Positions 26,284 through 35,548 of a DNA stretch of 44,027 bases are shown piece by piece. The position numbers were made by a program, and so were the translations under genes. This DNA comes from Mycolicibacterium canariasense. GTDB lineage: Bacteria; Actinomycetota; Actinomycetes; Mycobacteriales; Mycobacteriaceae. The stretch's first letter is position 1. Each line of letters starts with the position of its first letter. The stretch is taken from contig NZ_LQOL01000044.1 of the NCBI RefSeq assembly GCF_002101555.1, forward strand, positions 1-44,027. The letters run 5' to 3'. Under the pieces are notes generated by a model. The model was not told the origin of the DNA, made no database searches, and saw only the letters and a program-made list of their open reading frames with translations.

Positions 26284-29200
26284 GTGAAAGCCGTTGACCG
26301 CCATCAACTCGTCGGGCAGACACTGACCACGCTGGCCGGCGGCCTGTCGCCGTTCGTCAGCCAGGTGCTCAACCGCCTCTTGCCTCCGGGCACCGACTGG
26401 GCTGAACTGCTCCGGGCCAAGGATGCTGCGAACGGGCGCGGAGGCGGGGAATATCGCAGCCGCGACGTTTCGCTCATGCTGCGCGCGATGACCGAACGAC
26501 TCGGTGACCTCGGCTATCCGTTCAACAAGGCCATGCCCAGACAGGCCGAGATCTACGCCAAGGAGCTGCGCGAGGTCCGCAACAAGTGGGCGCACACCGG
26601 CGAGTTCAGCGACGCCGAGACCTACCGCGCCATCGACTCGGCCGAACTGCTGCTCCGCGCCATCGGGTTCACCGACGTCGCGGAGCGCGTCCATCAGCTC
26701 AAAGCCGCGGTCGCGCCAGCGGCTCCCGTAGGCAGGCACGCCCTGGCAACCGCCGTCGAGCCCACAACCACGACCGCTCCGCCACCGCCGGCCGAGGACG
26801 CGCCGCGCATCGACATCGTCGCCATCAGCGACTTGAGCTATGCGATGGCCCATTGCCGCATCCCCGTCGTCGAGCACATCACCGTCGATAACACGGGCGG
26901 TGACCGACACGGCGCGGTCCTAGAGGTGAGCGTGGTCAGCGCCGACGGATCGCACGGTGACCCCGCCGAGATCCACCTCGACCTGCTCGCTCACCAACCC
27001 ACCGTGTTGCGCACCGTCGACCTCAAACTCGATCCGGCGTCGATGCTGCGCGTCGATGAACAGCGTCCGGGTGAGATCCGTGTCGTCCTGCGGGACAACG
27101 CCGGTGCGGTCCTCGCCGAGGCCACCAAGGACGTCAACATCTTGGCCGCCACCCAGTGGAAGGCCACCCCGCCGCAGCTCGCACTCGAGATGCTCGCGAC
27201 CTACATCCAGCCCAACGCCGCGACCGTCGCCACGCTGATGCTCGATGTCTCGGACCGGCTCAAAGCAGCGACCGGCAACTCGTCGTTGGACGGCTATCAG
27301 AGCGAGAGTCCCGAACGGGTCGATGCCATCGCCAGGGCAGTGTTCAACGCCATGAAGGCCCGCGACATCCGCTACGCCGAACCGCCGGCCAGTTGGGGCG
27401 ACATCGGCCAGAAAGTCCGTACCCCGGCCGAGGTGCTCGACGGGCGCCTGGGTACCTGCCTGGACACCACCTTGGTGATGGCCGCGGTCTTCGAGCAGTG
27501 CGGCATCAACTCCACCATCTGGCTGCTGCGCGGTCACGCCTTCCTGGGTTACTGGCGCATCGACGGCGCCATGTCGAACGTCTCCACCACCGAGCCCATC
27601 GAGGTCATCAACCAGGTCGACCTGGGCCATATCGGACTCGTCGAGACAACGATGGTGACCCAGTCCGCCGCCGACCCGACGTTCGACGATGCCCGGCGCG
27701 CGCCGCGCAACCGGCACCTGGCAGAGAACCTGACCGACGTTCTCGGCGTCACCGACGTGCAGCAGGCTCGGCGGGCCCGGGTCTTCCCGCTGCCCAGCCG
27801 CAGTGTCGATGCTGACGGCAATGTCGTTGTCTCCGAATACAAGCCGGGAGCCGGCCCGGTCATCGCCCCATACACCCAGAGCGAATCCCGGCACGCGGCA
27901 CAACCGGACGCGGTGCCCGCCCGCATCAGCCAGTGGAAGAACGCACTGCTGGACCTCAGCCTGCGCAACAAGCTGATCAACTACACCGACCGCGCGGGCT
28001 ATCGGCTCGACGTGCCTAGCCCGGCACTGAGCCGCTTCGAGGACGCCATCAACGCCGGCGCCCAGATCTCGCTGCTGGGCTCCGACGAAGTCCAGAACGT
28101 CGACATCGCCCGCGGAATCCGCTTCGGCCGCGACTTACCGGAACCGGCCCGCGAACTGCTGCTCGCCGACAAGCACGGCGCCTACATCGACATCACGACG
28201 GCGTCCTACAAGAGCAAGCTGCGCTACCTGGCCAACAAGGCGAAGACCATCGTCGAAGAGACCGGCGCCAACAACCTCTATCTCGCCTTCGGGATGCTCA
28301 GCTGGGAACTGGCGGACCGGCCGCTGAAGTCACCGCTGGTCCTGGTGCCGGTGACACTGCGCACCACCAACCGGGGCGAACGCTACGTCATCGCTATGGA
28401 CGAAGCGGGTGCGTCGACGCCGAATTACTGTCTCGTCGAGAAGCTGCGCACCTCACTGGGTCTGGAGATCCCGGCGCTGGCCCAGCCCGACGAGGACGCC
28501 TCGGGCATCGACCTGACCGGCACGTTCAACGCGGTCCGTCGGGCCGTCGCGGACGCCAAGCTGCCGTTCCTGGTCGAAGATACCGTCCACCTGTCCATTC
28601 TGCAGTTCGCGAAGTTCCCGCTGTGGAAGGACCTCGACGAATCGTGGAAAGAGCTGTCCCGCAATAGCTTGGTGCGCCACCTCATCGAGAACCCGCAGCG
28701 CCCTTTCGTCGATCCGGTCACCGACCGCGCTGAGCCGAACCTCGACGAACTCGGCACGACCGTGCCGGTGCCGGCCGACGCATCGCAGTTGCGCGCCGTG
28801 GCCGACGCCGTCGGCGGACGCACCTTTGTGCTGGAAGGGCCTCCCGGAACGGGCAAGTCGCAGACCATCACCAACCTGCTCGCGCACGCAATGGCGTCTG
28901 GGCGGCGGGTGCTGTTTGTCGCCGAGAAGCGTGCGGCCCTCGATGTCGTGAAGAAACGCCTGGAAAGTGTTGGGCTCGGCGAGCTCTCCCTTGATATCCA
29001 CGACAAGTCCGCGCGGCCGGCGGCGGTGCGTGCGCAGATCAAACATGCGTTGGAGCTACGGCTAAACCACGACGCCGACTTGCTGAAGACCAAGCTGCAA
29101 GTCGCCGAATCAAGCAGGCATAGCCTTGCGCGCTACGCAGAACGGCTGCACGAACCGAACGCGGTGGGCCAGTCGCTGTACACCGCCCGGTCCTCGGAAC

Positions 29201-32200
29201 TCGCCGCCGATCAGGACGTGACACCGCTTTCTGTACCGAAAAGCCTGGTCACCAACGCTGATCCGACGGTCTTCGACGCCGTCGCCCAGGCCCTTCGGAC
29301 GTTGCCAGAGAAGGTGGACGATGCGCGTCCACGCCCGGATCACCCCTGGGCATTCGTCGATTCCGTCCCGCCGACCGGTCTTGACCCAGCCCGGATTCAC
29401 AGCGCAGCGGTGATGTTCGACAACGCACTCGCCGAACTGCAGGCCGGTGGCATCGCGTTGGAAGTTCTCACCAGGTATCGCCACCCTAACGATGTCGATG
29501 TCTGGGCGGGACTAACTGCGGAACCGCGTTATCCGTTGGCGGGCCTGGATCAGCTGCACACACCACAGGGTCATGCACATTTGACCGGCATCGAACAGAT
29601 GCTGGCCCATCTGCGCCAAACCACGCCGGAGTGGCTGTCGACCGTCACGCCCGCGGTCGTGGACCTTGATGTGCCGGCCATCCACGCCGCCGCGCTGGCC
29701 GCCGACCAATCCGGCTTCTTCGGTCGCAAGAAGCGCCGCCGTGCGGTGCTTGCGCAGCTGGCCGAGGTGCTGACGGTAGACCAGGCAGCGGTCGACCTCA
29801 AGACATTGTCGAAGCTCACCGAGCAGTTGCAGCAGGGGCACGCCGTGGTAACTGATCTGCGGCAACGGGTTTCGGCTCTGCCGGTGCCAGTGTTCGACCG
29901 GGCATGGAATCCGTTCATCCATGCGGATGCCACGCACCTTGCGGCGACGGTGAGTGCGGTGCGACGGGTCGGCGCGGTTCTGTCGACCGATCCTGCCCAA
30001 CCGCGCCTTGCCGATTTGCGTGCGTTCTACAGTGCGCATGCCTCGGGAGCGTTCGCGTCGGCGTTGCAGGCTTGGTCAACCGGCTGGACGCAGTTGGCCC
30101 ACGCGACGGGCGCCGACGTGTTCGGAGAGGGCTTCATCGCCCGGTGGTGGTCGGGCCGCGATGGGCGCAAGCTGGAGTCACCGGTGACGATCGAACGCTG
30201 GGTTGCCCTGCTGCAGCACGTCGAACCGCTGGTTCGCGCGGACATGCCGGACGCCAGGGCGCAGATCCTCGCCGGCAACGTCGCGGCCGAAGACGCCAGC
30301 CTGGCGTTCGACCGCGGGGTGGCCGTCACGTCGATCTCTGAGCGTCTCGACGCCAGTGGGCTCAGCGAATTCGATGTGGCCGCCCACGGCAAGGCGATCG
30401 ACCGGTTCACCAGCAGCGCCGCAGCGATCCGCGACGAGTTGTGCCGGTCGATTCCTGCCGGATTATTGGCCGCGCGCAGATTCGACGCCTACACCGAGAG
30501 CGGGCAGGTTGGTCTGCTCAAGCGCCAACTGGACCGCAAACGCGGCGGGATGAGCGTCCGGGGCTTGATGGACAACTTCGGCGAACTGATCACCCAGATC
30601 ATGCCCTGCACGTTGATGAGCCCCGATTCGGTGGCGCGGTTCTTCCCGGCGCAGCCGGACATCTTCGACATCGTCGTGTTCGACGAGGCGTCACAGATCC
30701 GGGTCGCCGACGCCGTCGGTGCGATGGGTCGTGCGAAAGCCGTTGTGGTGATCGGGGACAGCAAGCAGATGCCACCTACCAGCTTCGCCGAGACCAACGC
30801 GGCCGTCGACGAGGAGAAAGTGGATGCCAACCCTGAGGTGGTCGCGGACGAGGAATCGATCCTCAGCGAATGCGTGCAGGCGTTGGTGCCGCAGCAGTGG
30901 CTGTCCTGGCACTACCGCAGCCAGGACGAGGCGCTCATCGCCTTCAGCAACATCCACTACTACAACGGCCGGCTGGCATCGTTCCCCGCGCCACGGACGT
31001 CCGCGTCGGGGCATGGCATCTCGCTCGTTCGAGTCGACGGGCACTTCGAGCGGTCCGGCAAGGGAAAGACACTACGCACCAACCGGGTCGAAGCTGACCG
31101 CATCGTGGCTGACATCCGCCGCCGGTTCGCCGAATCGCCTGACAAGGCACCCTCGATCGGTGTCATCACCTTCAACGCGCAACAGCGCGACCTGATCGAA
31201 AACCTGTTGCGTGACACAGGGGATGAGCGGCTGCTGCAGGCGTTGGACCATCCGGATGGGCTATTTGTCAAGAACCTGGAGAATGTGCAGGGCGACGAGC
31301 GCGACACCATCTTGTTCTCGGTCGCGTTCAGCAAGAATGACAAGGGATTTGTGCCGCTGAACTTCGGTCCGCTGTCGCGGCCGGGCGGAGAACGTCGGCT
31401 CAATGTCGCTATCACCCGCGCCCGTTGTGAGGTGGTGCTCTATGCCAGCTTCGACCCGGGTGATCTCCGTGCCGAGGAGACGACGCAGGTCGGCACCAAG
31501 CATCTGCGCGCCTACCTGGAGATGGCTCAGCGGGGCGTGGAGACCATCACCCAGGGCGGTCGGCGCAATGCCGTGATCGATCGGCACCGCGACGACATCG
31601 CCGTCGCACTGCGTGCCGAGGATCTTGTGGTCCGATCCGACGTCGGCCTGTCCGACTTCCGCGTCGATCTGGTGGTATCCGATCCGGACGAACCCGACCA
31701 GCCGTTGGTGGCGATCCTGCTCGACGGCACCGAGTGGTACGGCCGCCGTACGGTTGCCGATCGCGACGGACTCCCGGTCGATGTGCTGTCGAACCTGCTG
31801 CACTGGCCAGGAGTCGAGCGAATCTGGTTGCCGGAATGGCTGAGTCAGCGCGAGGCCACGATAACGCGTATTCGTGATGCGGTGGCGGCTGCGAAGCAGC
31901 GGCGAACAAAGCCGCCCGTTGCCCAGCCCGTTGAAGTGCCTTTCCCGCCGGCTCAACCAGAGGTTGTGGCATTCAAGTCGGCGTCTGCCCTTACGTCGCA
32001 GCCCCGCCCGACAGATGCACCGCGGCACTTCAACCTCGCTGACTACACTGGGTGGACGGCCGTCGTGATCGGCGGCGTGAGCGTGCTCGACGAGATCCAC
32101 ACCAGTTACAACCGCTCTCACGTCTTGAAGATCATCGAGTCGATCATCGAGGCGGAAGCACCGGTGCACAAAGATCGGTTGGCGAAGCTGGTGGGTGGCG

Positions 32201-32592
32201 CGTTCGGGCTTTCGCGGGTCAGCGAGGATCGCAAGCGGGTCATCCAGAGCATGGTCCCGGATGAGTTCGCCCGGGCCGAGGACGCGGACTTCTACTGGCC
32301 CACAGGAATTCAGCCGCAGACATGGCAGACGGTCCGAGTACCCAAGGCGGGGGAAAATCGCCCGATCGACGAGGTAAGTCTCGTGGAGATCGGCAATGCA
32401 ATGGTGGTCGTCGCTGCGCAATCCGGTGGCGCTGTGAAGGACGATCTCAAACGCCAAGCCATGGCCTTGTTCGGAGTAAAACGGATGGGCGCGGGTGTGG
32501 CGGTGCGCCTCGACGCTGCGCTGGAACGTGCAGTTGCCGTTGGGAAGTTGAGGGTGGCGCCGTCGGGTGTTGTGGTGACGGGGGCAGCATGA
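26284..32592 (+). CDS. Hhe-like giant defence protein: HEPN, transglutaminase-like, DUF4011, SF1 helicase, REase, DUF3320
   Basis: 2102 aa, GTG start. Domains in order: an N-terminal Swt1-type HEPN with RNKWAH (99-104, an RX4H motif of HEPN RNases); a transglutaminase-like segment around 390-420 (GTCLDTTLVM...RGHAFLGYW, with Cys and His); DUF4011 from ~545 (WKNALLDLSLRNKLINY); an SF1 helicase with Walker A EGPPGTGKSQT (~849), Walker B VVFDEASQ (~1463), GDSKQMPP (~1492) and NVAITRARCEVV (~1706); a Vsr-like REase part ~1762-1856 (RVDLVV...ILLDGTEWYGRRTVADRDGLP); and C-terminal DUF3320 (~1935-1975). The order matches the single-gene Hhe (HEPN-helicase-Vsr) defence type as I know it. In the REase part the usual acidic residue before DG (ECDG) is Leu (LLDG), so cutting may use other residues or be lost. 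It is coupled by ATGA to a HIRAN gene. Confidence 0.9.
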   Translation: MKAVDRHQLVGQTLTTLAGGLSPFVSQVLNRLLPPGTDWAELLRAKDAANGRGGGEYRSRDVSLMLRAMTERLGDLGYPFNKAMPRQAEIYAKELREVRNKWAHTGEFSDAETYRAIDSAELLLRAIGFTDVAERVHQLKAAVAPAAPVGRHALATAVEPTTTTAPPPPAEDAPRIDIVAISDLSYAMAHCRIPVVEHITVDNTGGDRHGAVLEVSVVSADGSHGDPAEIHLDLLAHQPTVLRTVDLKLDPASMLRVDEQRPGEIRVVLRDNAGAVLAEATKDVNILAATQWKATPPQLALEMLATYIQPNAATVATLMLDVSDRLKAATGNSSLDGYQSESPERVDAIARAVFNAMKARDIRYAEPPASWGDIGQKVRTPAEVLDGRLGTCLDTTLVMAAVFEQCGINSTIWLLRGHAFLGYWRIDGAMSNVSTTEPIEVINQVDLGHIGLVETTMVTQSAADPTFDDARRAPRNRHLAENLTDVLGVTDVQQARRARVFPLPSRSVDADGNVVVSEYKPGAGPVIAPYTQSESRHAAQPDAVPARISQWKNALLDLSLRNKLINYTDRAGYRLDVPSPALSRFEDAINAGAQISLLGSDEVQNVDIARGIRFGRDLPEPARELLLADKHGAYIDITTASYKSKLRYLANKAKTIVEETGANNLYLAFGMLSWELADRPLKSPLVLVPVTLRTTNRGERYVIAMDEAGASTPNYCLVEKLRTSLGLEIPALAQPDEDASGIDLTGTFNAVRRAVADAKLPFLVEDTVHLSILQFAKFPLWKDLDESWKELSRNSLVRHLIENPQRPFVDPVTDRAEPNLDELGTTVPVPADASQLRAVADAVGGRTFVLEGPPGTGKSQTITNLLAHAMASGRRVLFVAEKRAALDVVKKRLESVGLGELSLDIHDKSARPAAVRAQIKHALELRLNHDADLLKTKLQVAESSRHSLARYAERLHEPNAVGQSLYTARSSELAADQDVTPLSVPKSLVTNADPTVFDAVAQALRTLPEKVDDARPRPDHPWAFVDSVPPTGLDPARIHSAAVMFDNALAELQAGGIALEVLTRYRHPNDVDVWAGLTAEPRYPLAGLDQLHTPQGHAHLTGIEQMLAHLRQTTPEWLSTVTPAVVDLDVPAIHAAALAADQSGFFGRKKRRRAVLAQLAEVLTVDQAAVDLKTLSKLTEQLQQGHAVVTDLRQRVSALPVPVFDRAWNPFIHADATHLAATVSAVRRVGAVLSTDPAQPRLADLRAFYSAHASGAFASALQAWSTGWTQLAHATGADVFGEGFIARWWSGRDGRKLESPVTIERWVALLQHVEPLVRADMPDARAQILAGNVAAEDASLAFDRGVAVTSISERLDASGLSEFDVAAHGKAIDRFTSSAAAIRDELCRSIPAGLLAARRFDAYTESGQVGLLKRQLDRKRGGMSVRGLMDNFGELITQIMPCTLMSPDSVARFFPAQPDIFDIVVFDEASQIRVADAVGAMGRAKAVVVIGDSKQMPPTSFAETNAAVDEEKVDANPEVVADEESILSECVQALVPQQWLSWHYRSQDEALIAFSNIHYYNGRLASFPAPRTSASGHGISLVRVDGHFERSGKGKTLRTNRVEADRIVADIRRRFAESPDKAPSIGVITFNAQQRDLIENLLRDTGDERLLQALDHPDGLFVKNLENVQGDERDTILFSVAFSKNDKGFVPLNFGPLSRPGGERRLNVAITRARCEVVLYASFDPGDLRAEETTQVGTKHLRAYLEMAQRGVETITQGGRRNAVIDRHRDDIAVALRAEDLVVRSDVGLSDFRVDLVVSDPDEPDQPLVAILLDGTEWYGRRTVADRDGLPVDVLSNLLHWPGVERIWLPEWLSQREATITRIRDAVAAAKQRRTKPPVAQPVEVPFPPAQPEVVAFKSASALTSQPRPTDAPRHFNLADYTGWTAVVIGGVSVLDEIHTSYNRSHVLKIIESIIEAEAPVHKDRLAKLVGGAFGLSRVSEDRKRVIQSMVPDEFARAEDADFYWPTGIQPQTWQTVRVPKAGENRPIDEVSLVEIGNAMVVVAAQSGGAVKDDLKRQAMALFGVKRMGAGVAVRLDAALERAVAVGKLRVAPSGVVVTGAA

Positions 32593-33650
32593 GTGCCAGG
32601 CCGGAACATTACGAGCTCTGGAATCAGCAGCGTAGTGACTGGTGCAACTATGACATCGTCGGCGAGAAACACTATGGTGCAACGATTCGCAGTTTGCTTC
32701 CCGAGGACTGGCCGCGGGACGGATTCGAGCTTCGGCGAAACTTCGAGCTGGTTCCTGAGCCGGATAACGAGCATGATCGCTGGGCGATCTCGGTACGGGC
32801 GGATGGTCGTACCGTAGGGTACCTGCCTCGCGACGACTGCAAATCGTGGGCCAACGCGGTTCGTCGAGTGATTGCATCCGGCTTCATTCCGGTCGTGCCG
32901 GGACGGCTCTACGCGTTCGACGTAGTGCGCTGGGACGACTGGGACGGGCGAGGCGGTTTGGCGGCGGACTTCGCGGCGAAAGTGCAAGTCAAGCTGGGTG
33001 ATCCGCAGTGTGCACTACCGATCAACGACCCGCCGTCAGTGCCTTACACGATCATTCCCCGTTCGACGATTGTTCAGGTAACGAAAGAAGACGAACACTC
33101 GGATGCTCTGCTGAAGTTCGTTCCGACTGGCGGCCACGGGATGTTGTACGCCTCGCTTCATGAATGCGCGTCGGCCAGTGCTGGGGCTGCGAAGTCGGTG
33201 GTGGAAGTCCGAATCGACGATGAAAGGATCGGTCAGCTGACACCGCAAATGAGTCAGCGATTCCTACCGATGATTCGTCACCTCGCATCGCGAGGATTGG
33301 TAACGGTTTGTTGGGGGGACATCAAGGGATCAGCGGTCGCCGCGGAAGTCCGCATCGACGGCATCAAGGCGAATGAGGCGGACAGCGCCGTTCTCGATGG
33401 TGAGCTCGTCACGCTTCCCAGATTGGTGGCGGTTGAGGTGGATCCATTGGATTACGTGCTTTCCGGGGAAGTCGAGAGTTCGGTGCAACTGCCGGCCCGG
33501 TATGACCCCGAGCCCGAACGGCCAGCTCTACCTACGATGCCGGCCGCAGCGCCTCCGCTGCCGCCAGCGTCGTGGTACGAAGATCCTGGTGATCCGCGAA
33601 TGTTCCGCTACTGGGACGGAAACCGATGGACCCGAGCACGTGGCGCCTAA
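32589..33650 (+). CDS. HIRAN-domain protein with C-terminal DUF2510
   Basis: 353 aa. The ATG at 32589 overlaps the giant gene's stop (ATGA), so it is co-translated. Residues ~24-115 form a HIRAN domain (YDIVGEKHYG, FELVPEPDNEHDRWAISV, GRTVGYLPRDD), a fold that binds single-stranded 3' DNA ends in HLTF/Rad5-type proteins. The middle ~130 residues (KFVPTGGHGMLYASL, VVEVRIDDERIGQLTPQMSQ) look like a second, divergent copy of a HIRAN-like or related beta domain. After a Pro-rich linker, the C-terminus SWYEDPGDPRMFRYWDGNRW is a DUF2510 repeat, the module also seen in the gene at 1138. The pairing suggests that it delivers or senses DNA ends for the Hhe-like helicase. Confidence 0.85.
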   Translation: MSARPEHYELWNQQRSDWCNYDIVGEKHYGATIRSLLPEDWPRDGFELRRNFELVPEPDNEHDRWAISVRADGRTVGYLPRDDCKSWANAVRRVIASGFIPVVPGRLYAFDVVRWDDWDGRGGLAADFAAKVQVKLGDPQCALPINDPPSVPYTIIPRSTIVQVTKEDEHSDALLKFVPTGGHGMLYASLHECASASAGAAKSVVEVRIDDERIGQLTPQMSQRFLPMIRHLASRGLVTVCWGDIKGSAVAAEVRIDGIKANEADSAVLDGELVTLPRLVAVEVDPLDYVLSGEVESSVQLPARYDPEPERPALPTMPAAAPPLPPASWYEDPGDPRMFRYWDGNRWTRARGA

Positions 33651-33785
33651 GGTCAACTAGCCGGCTCCTTTTCGTCGTCCCTAGTGTCGGACGCCCGCCA
33701 CGGCCAAAACCGTGCTCCGTCTGAGCCGCGCACTCCGCGGGTCGGTCCGAGCCCGAACCAAAGCAGTCGATGTCGCCGGGCGCTG

Positions 33786-34193
33786 ATGAGTAGTTTTACC
33801 GATGTGCCGCAGTGTCCTTTGCCGCAGGGTGGCGGTATGCCCGCTGAGTTCCCCGCTTACACCGCTCGCGAATCAATCTCCCGCCCAGCCGGTCTCGGCC
33901 TGATGCTGTGTTGCTGCTCAGCCATCTGCCTCGCAGTAGCTGCGGTGCTTACGTTGACGGTCTGGGGCAGCCCAGAGTTCGCCGCAGACTTCGATGGCGG
34001 TACCCGTACCGCGCAGGTTTCCGCAGATCTTCACCTGGCGACCGGTTTGCTCATTGGTGGCGTGCTAGCTGCGACTGGCGGCATCATCTGGGGCGGTGGC
34101 CACAATGTGCGCGCCGTCGGCATTCTGCTGCTCTTGTTGGGGGCGCCGGGAGTGGCGATCCTGACGCTGCCCCTGCTGGACTACTACGGCTGA
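33786..34193 (+). CDS. Four-helix-type small membrane protein
   Basis: 135 aa from ATG 33786. The frame is open upstream to 33684 but that part is Arg/Ser/Pro-rich and not convincing. Three hydrophobic segments are clear: LGLMLCCCSAICLAVAAVL, LLIGGVLAATGGIIWGG and AVGILLLLLGAPGVAIL. Function unknown. It is the first gene right of the defence island and resembles small integral membrane proteins of mycobacteria, so it probably marks the chromosomal backbone. Confidence 0.7.
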   Translation: MSSFTDVPQCPLPQGGGMPAEFPAYTARESISRPAGLGLMLCCCSAICLAVAAVLTLTVWGSPEFAADFDGGTRTAQVSADLHLATGLLIGGVLAATGGIIWGGGHNVRAVGILLLLLGAPGVAILTLPLLDYYG

Positions 34194-34343
34194 TCCGCCG
34201 TGCTGTGCTCGACCACACACGCCTTCACCGCCAGTTGTGATTAAACCCCAGGCAGACGGGGTATCAGCGTCCCGCTGGCACCGATGCTCCCTCCAGGAAC
34301 ATGGTCCCGCTCATCGTTGGAGAACGTGAAGGAGTGCTGACGA

Positions 34344-34634
34344 ATGTTTGCCCAAGATGCCAGGTCGGGTGCAGTGGTCGGATCGGACGAGCAGCGATTG
34401 CTCGCCGCCGCTGAAGGTGTGTTGTTGGCACTTCGTCGCTATACCCCACAGGCCGCGGCCGATGAGCTGCGTACCGCCGCACGCCGGCACGGTGTGCCAC
34501 TGTCGACCATCGCGCTTGCTCTGGTCGATCTGGCGTCCTGCCGCCAGGTGGAGGGGACGCCGGGTCCGGCCCATATTGCGGCGCAAGAGGAATGGGGCTC
34601 GTTGCTTGGCAGTTCCGCGGCGGCCGCAGCCTAG
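34344..34634 (+). CDS. ANTAR-like domain protein
   Basis: 96 aa. The central part ALRRYTPQAAADELRTAARRHGVPLSTIALALVDL resembles an ANTAR domain (three-helix RNA-binding antiterminator, typically ...A...Ls...vA..vv). It lacks the usual GAF or receiver sensor, as in many short mycobacterial ANTAR proteins. It may act on two-hexaloop leader RNAs, but none was identified nearby. It is followed by an oxidoreductase gene on the same strand. Confidence 0.7.
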   Translation: MFAQDARSGAVVGSDEQRLLAAAEGVLLALRRYTPQAAADELRTAARRHGVPLSTIALALVDLASCRQVEGTPGPAHIAAQEEWGSLLGSSAAAAA

Positions 34635-34664
34635 GCTGCGCGCGGCGCCGGCGCCCGCGGCAGA

Positions 34665-35522
34665 ATGACTCTCATGCGAGTCGCGGTTCTTGGTACGGGC
34701 GCCATGGGCGCCGGCATGGCGCAGTCCCTGCTCCGCGAGGGGATCGACGTCGTGGTGTGGAACCGCACACCGGAGCGCGCGCAGCCGTTGGCCGCCTCAG
34801 GTGCGGAGGTGGCGTCCGATCCCGCTGAGGCCGTCGCTGGAGCGGACGTCGTCGTTGCCATCCTCTTCGACACGACGGCAACCCTGGAGGTGATGGGGAC
34901 CGCGCTGCCTGCGATGGCCGACGGCGCCGTCTTCGTACAATGCGCCACCGTCGGTATCGAGGGCGCCGCCCAAGCTGCGGCCGCCGCCGCTGAGCATGGT
35001 GTCGCCTTCCTGGACTGCCCGGTGTTGGGCACCAAAGCGCCGGCCGAGCAGGGCAAACTGGTGATGTTGCCGTCCGGTGATCGCAGCTTGCTCCAACGGG
35101 TGCAGCCGGCGTTCGACGCCATGGGCACCAAGACGCTCTGGGCAGGCGACGAGCCGGGGATGGGATCGCGGCTCAAACTTGTCTGCAATGCCTGGATCGG
35201 CGCGCTCGCTGCGGCCATCGGGCAGTCGTTCGCGCTGGCGAAAAGCCTTGGCGTCGACCAGCAGCTGATCCTGGACGCGTTCGACGGCTCGGCGGCGGGT
35301 TCGCCCTATCTGCAGGCGAAGGGCAAGGCGATCCTCGAATCGTCCTTCGCGCCGCAATTCAGCGTCGACGGCGTCCGCAAGGACACCGGATTGATCCGCG
35401 ACGCGATCATCGCTTCGGGGCTGTCGACCGCATTGGTCGACGGGGTTCGGGCGGCCTTCGATGCCGCGAGCGCGGCCGGGCACGGCGACGAGGATATGGC
35501 GGCGGTCTACTTCGGGTTCTGA
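34665..35522 (+). CDS. NAD(P)-dependent beta-hydroxyacid dehydrogenase family protein
   Basis: 285 aa, ATG 34665 (a second ATG at 34674 is also plausible). It has the N-terminal Rossmann motif VLGTGAMGAGMA, then WNRTPERA (Arg after beta-2 suggests NADP(H)), the substrate-binding block DCPVLGTKAPAEQGKLVML and the region SRLKLVCNAW, where the Lys is the family's catalytic residue. The C-terminal all-helical domain is complete (…GSPYLQAKGKAIL...KDTGLI). It belongs to the 3-hydroxyisobutyrate dehydrogenase / glyoxylate-succinic semialdehyde reductase / imine reductase-like superfamily. The substrate cannot be told from sequence. Confidence 0.92.
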   Translation: MTLMRVAVLGTGAMGAGMAQSLLREGIDVVVWNRTPERAQPLAASGAEVASDPAEAVAGADVVVAILFDTTATLEVMGTALPAMADGAVFVQCATVGIEGAAQAAAAAAEHGVAFLDCPVLGTKAPAEQGKLVMLPSGDRSLLQRVQPAFDAMGTKTLWAGDEPGMGSRLKLVCNAWIGALAAAIGQSFALAKSLGVDQQLILDAFDGSAAGSPYLQAKGKAILESSFAPQFSVDGVRKDTGLIRDAIIASGLSTALVDGVRAAFDAASAAGHGDEDMAAVYFGF

Positions 35523-35548
35523 CCGGTGGGACCGTCCGCGGCGGAACC

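Noticed and set aside
31261..32877. Long minus-strand frame (538 codons) opposite the Hhe-like gene
   Set aside because: Antisense shadow in high-GC DNA; the plus strand shows clear conserved helicase/DUF3320 motifs there.
34634..34664. Hairpin GCGGCGCCGGCGCCCGCGGC between the ANTAR-like and dehydrogenase genes
   Set aside because: The stem is imperfect and in very GC-rich DNA where such repeats occur by chance.
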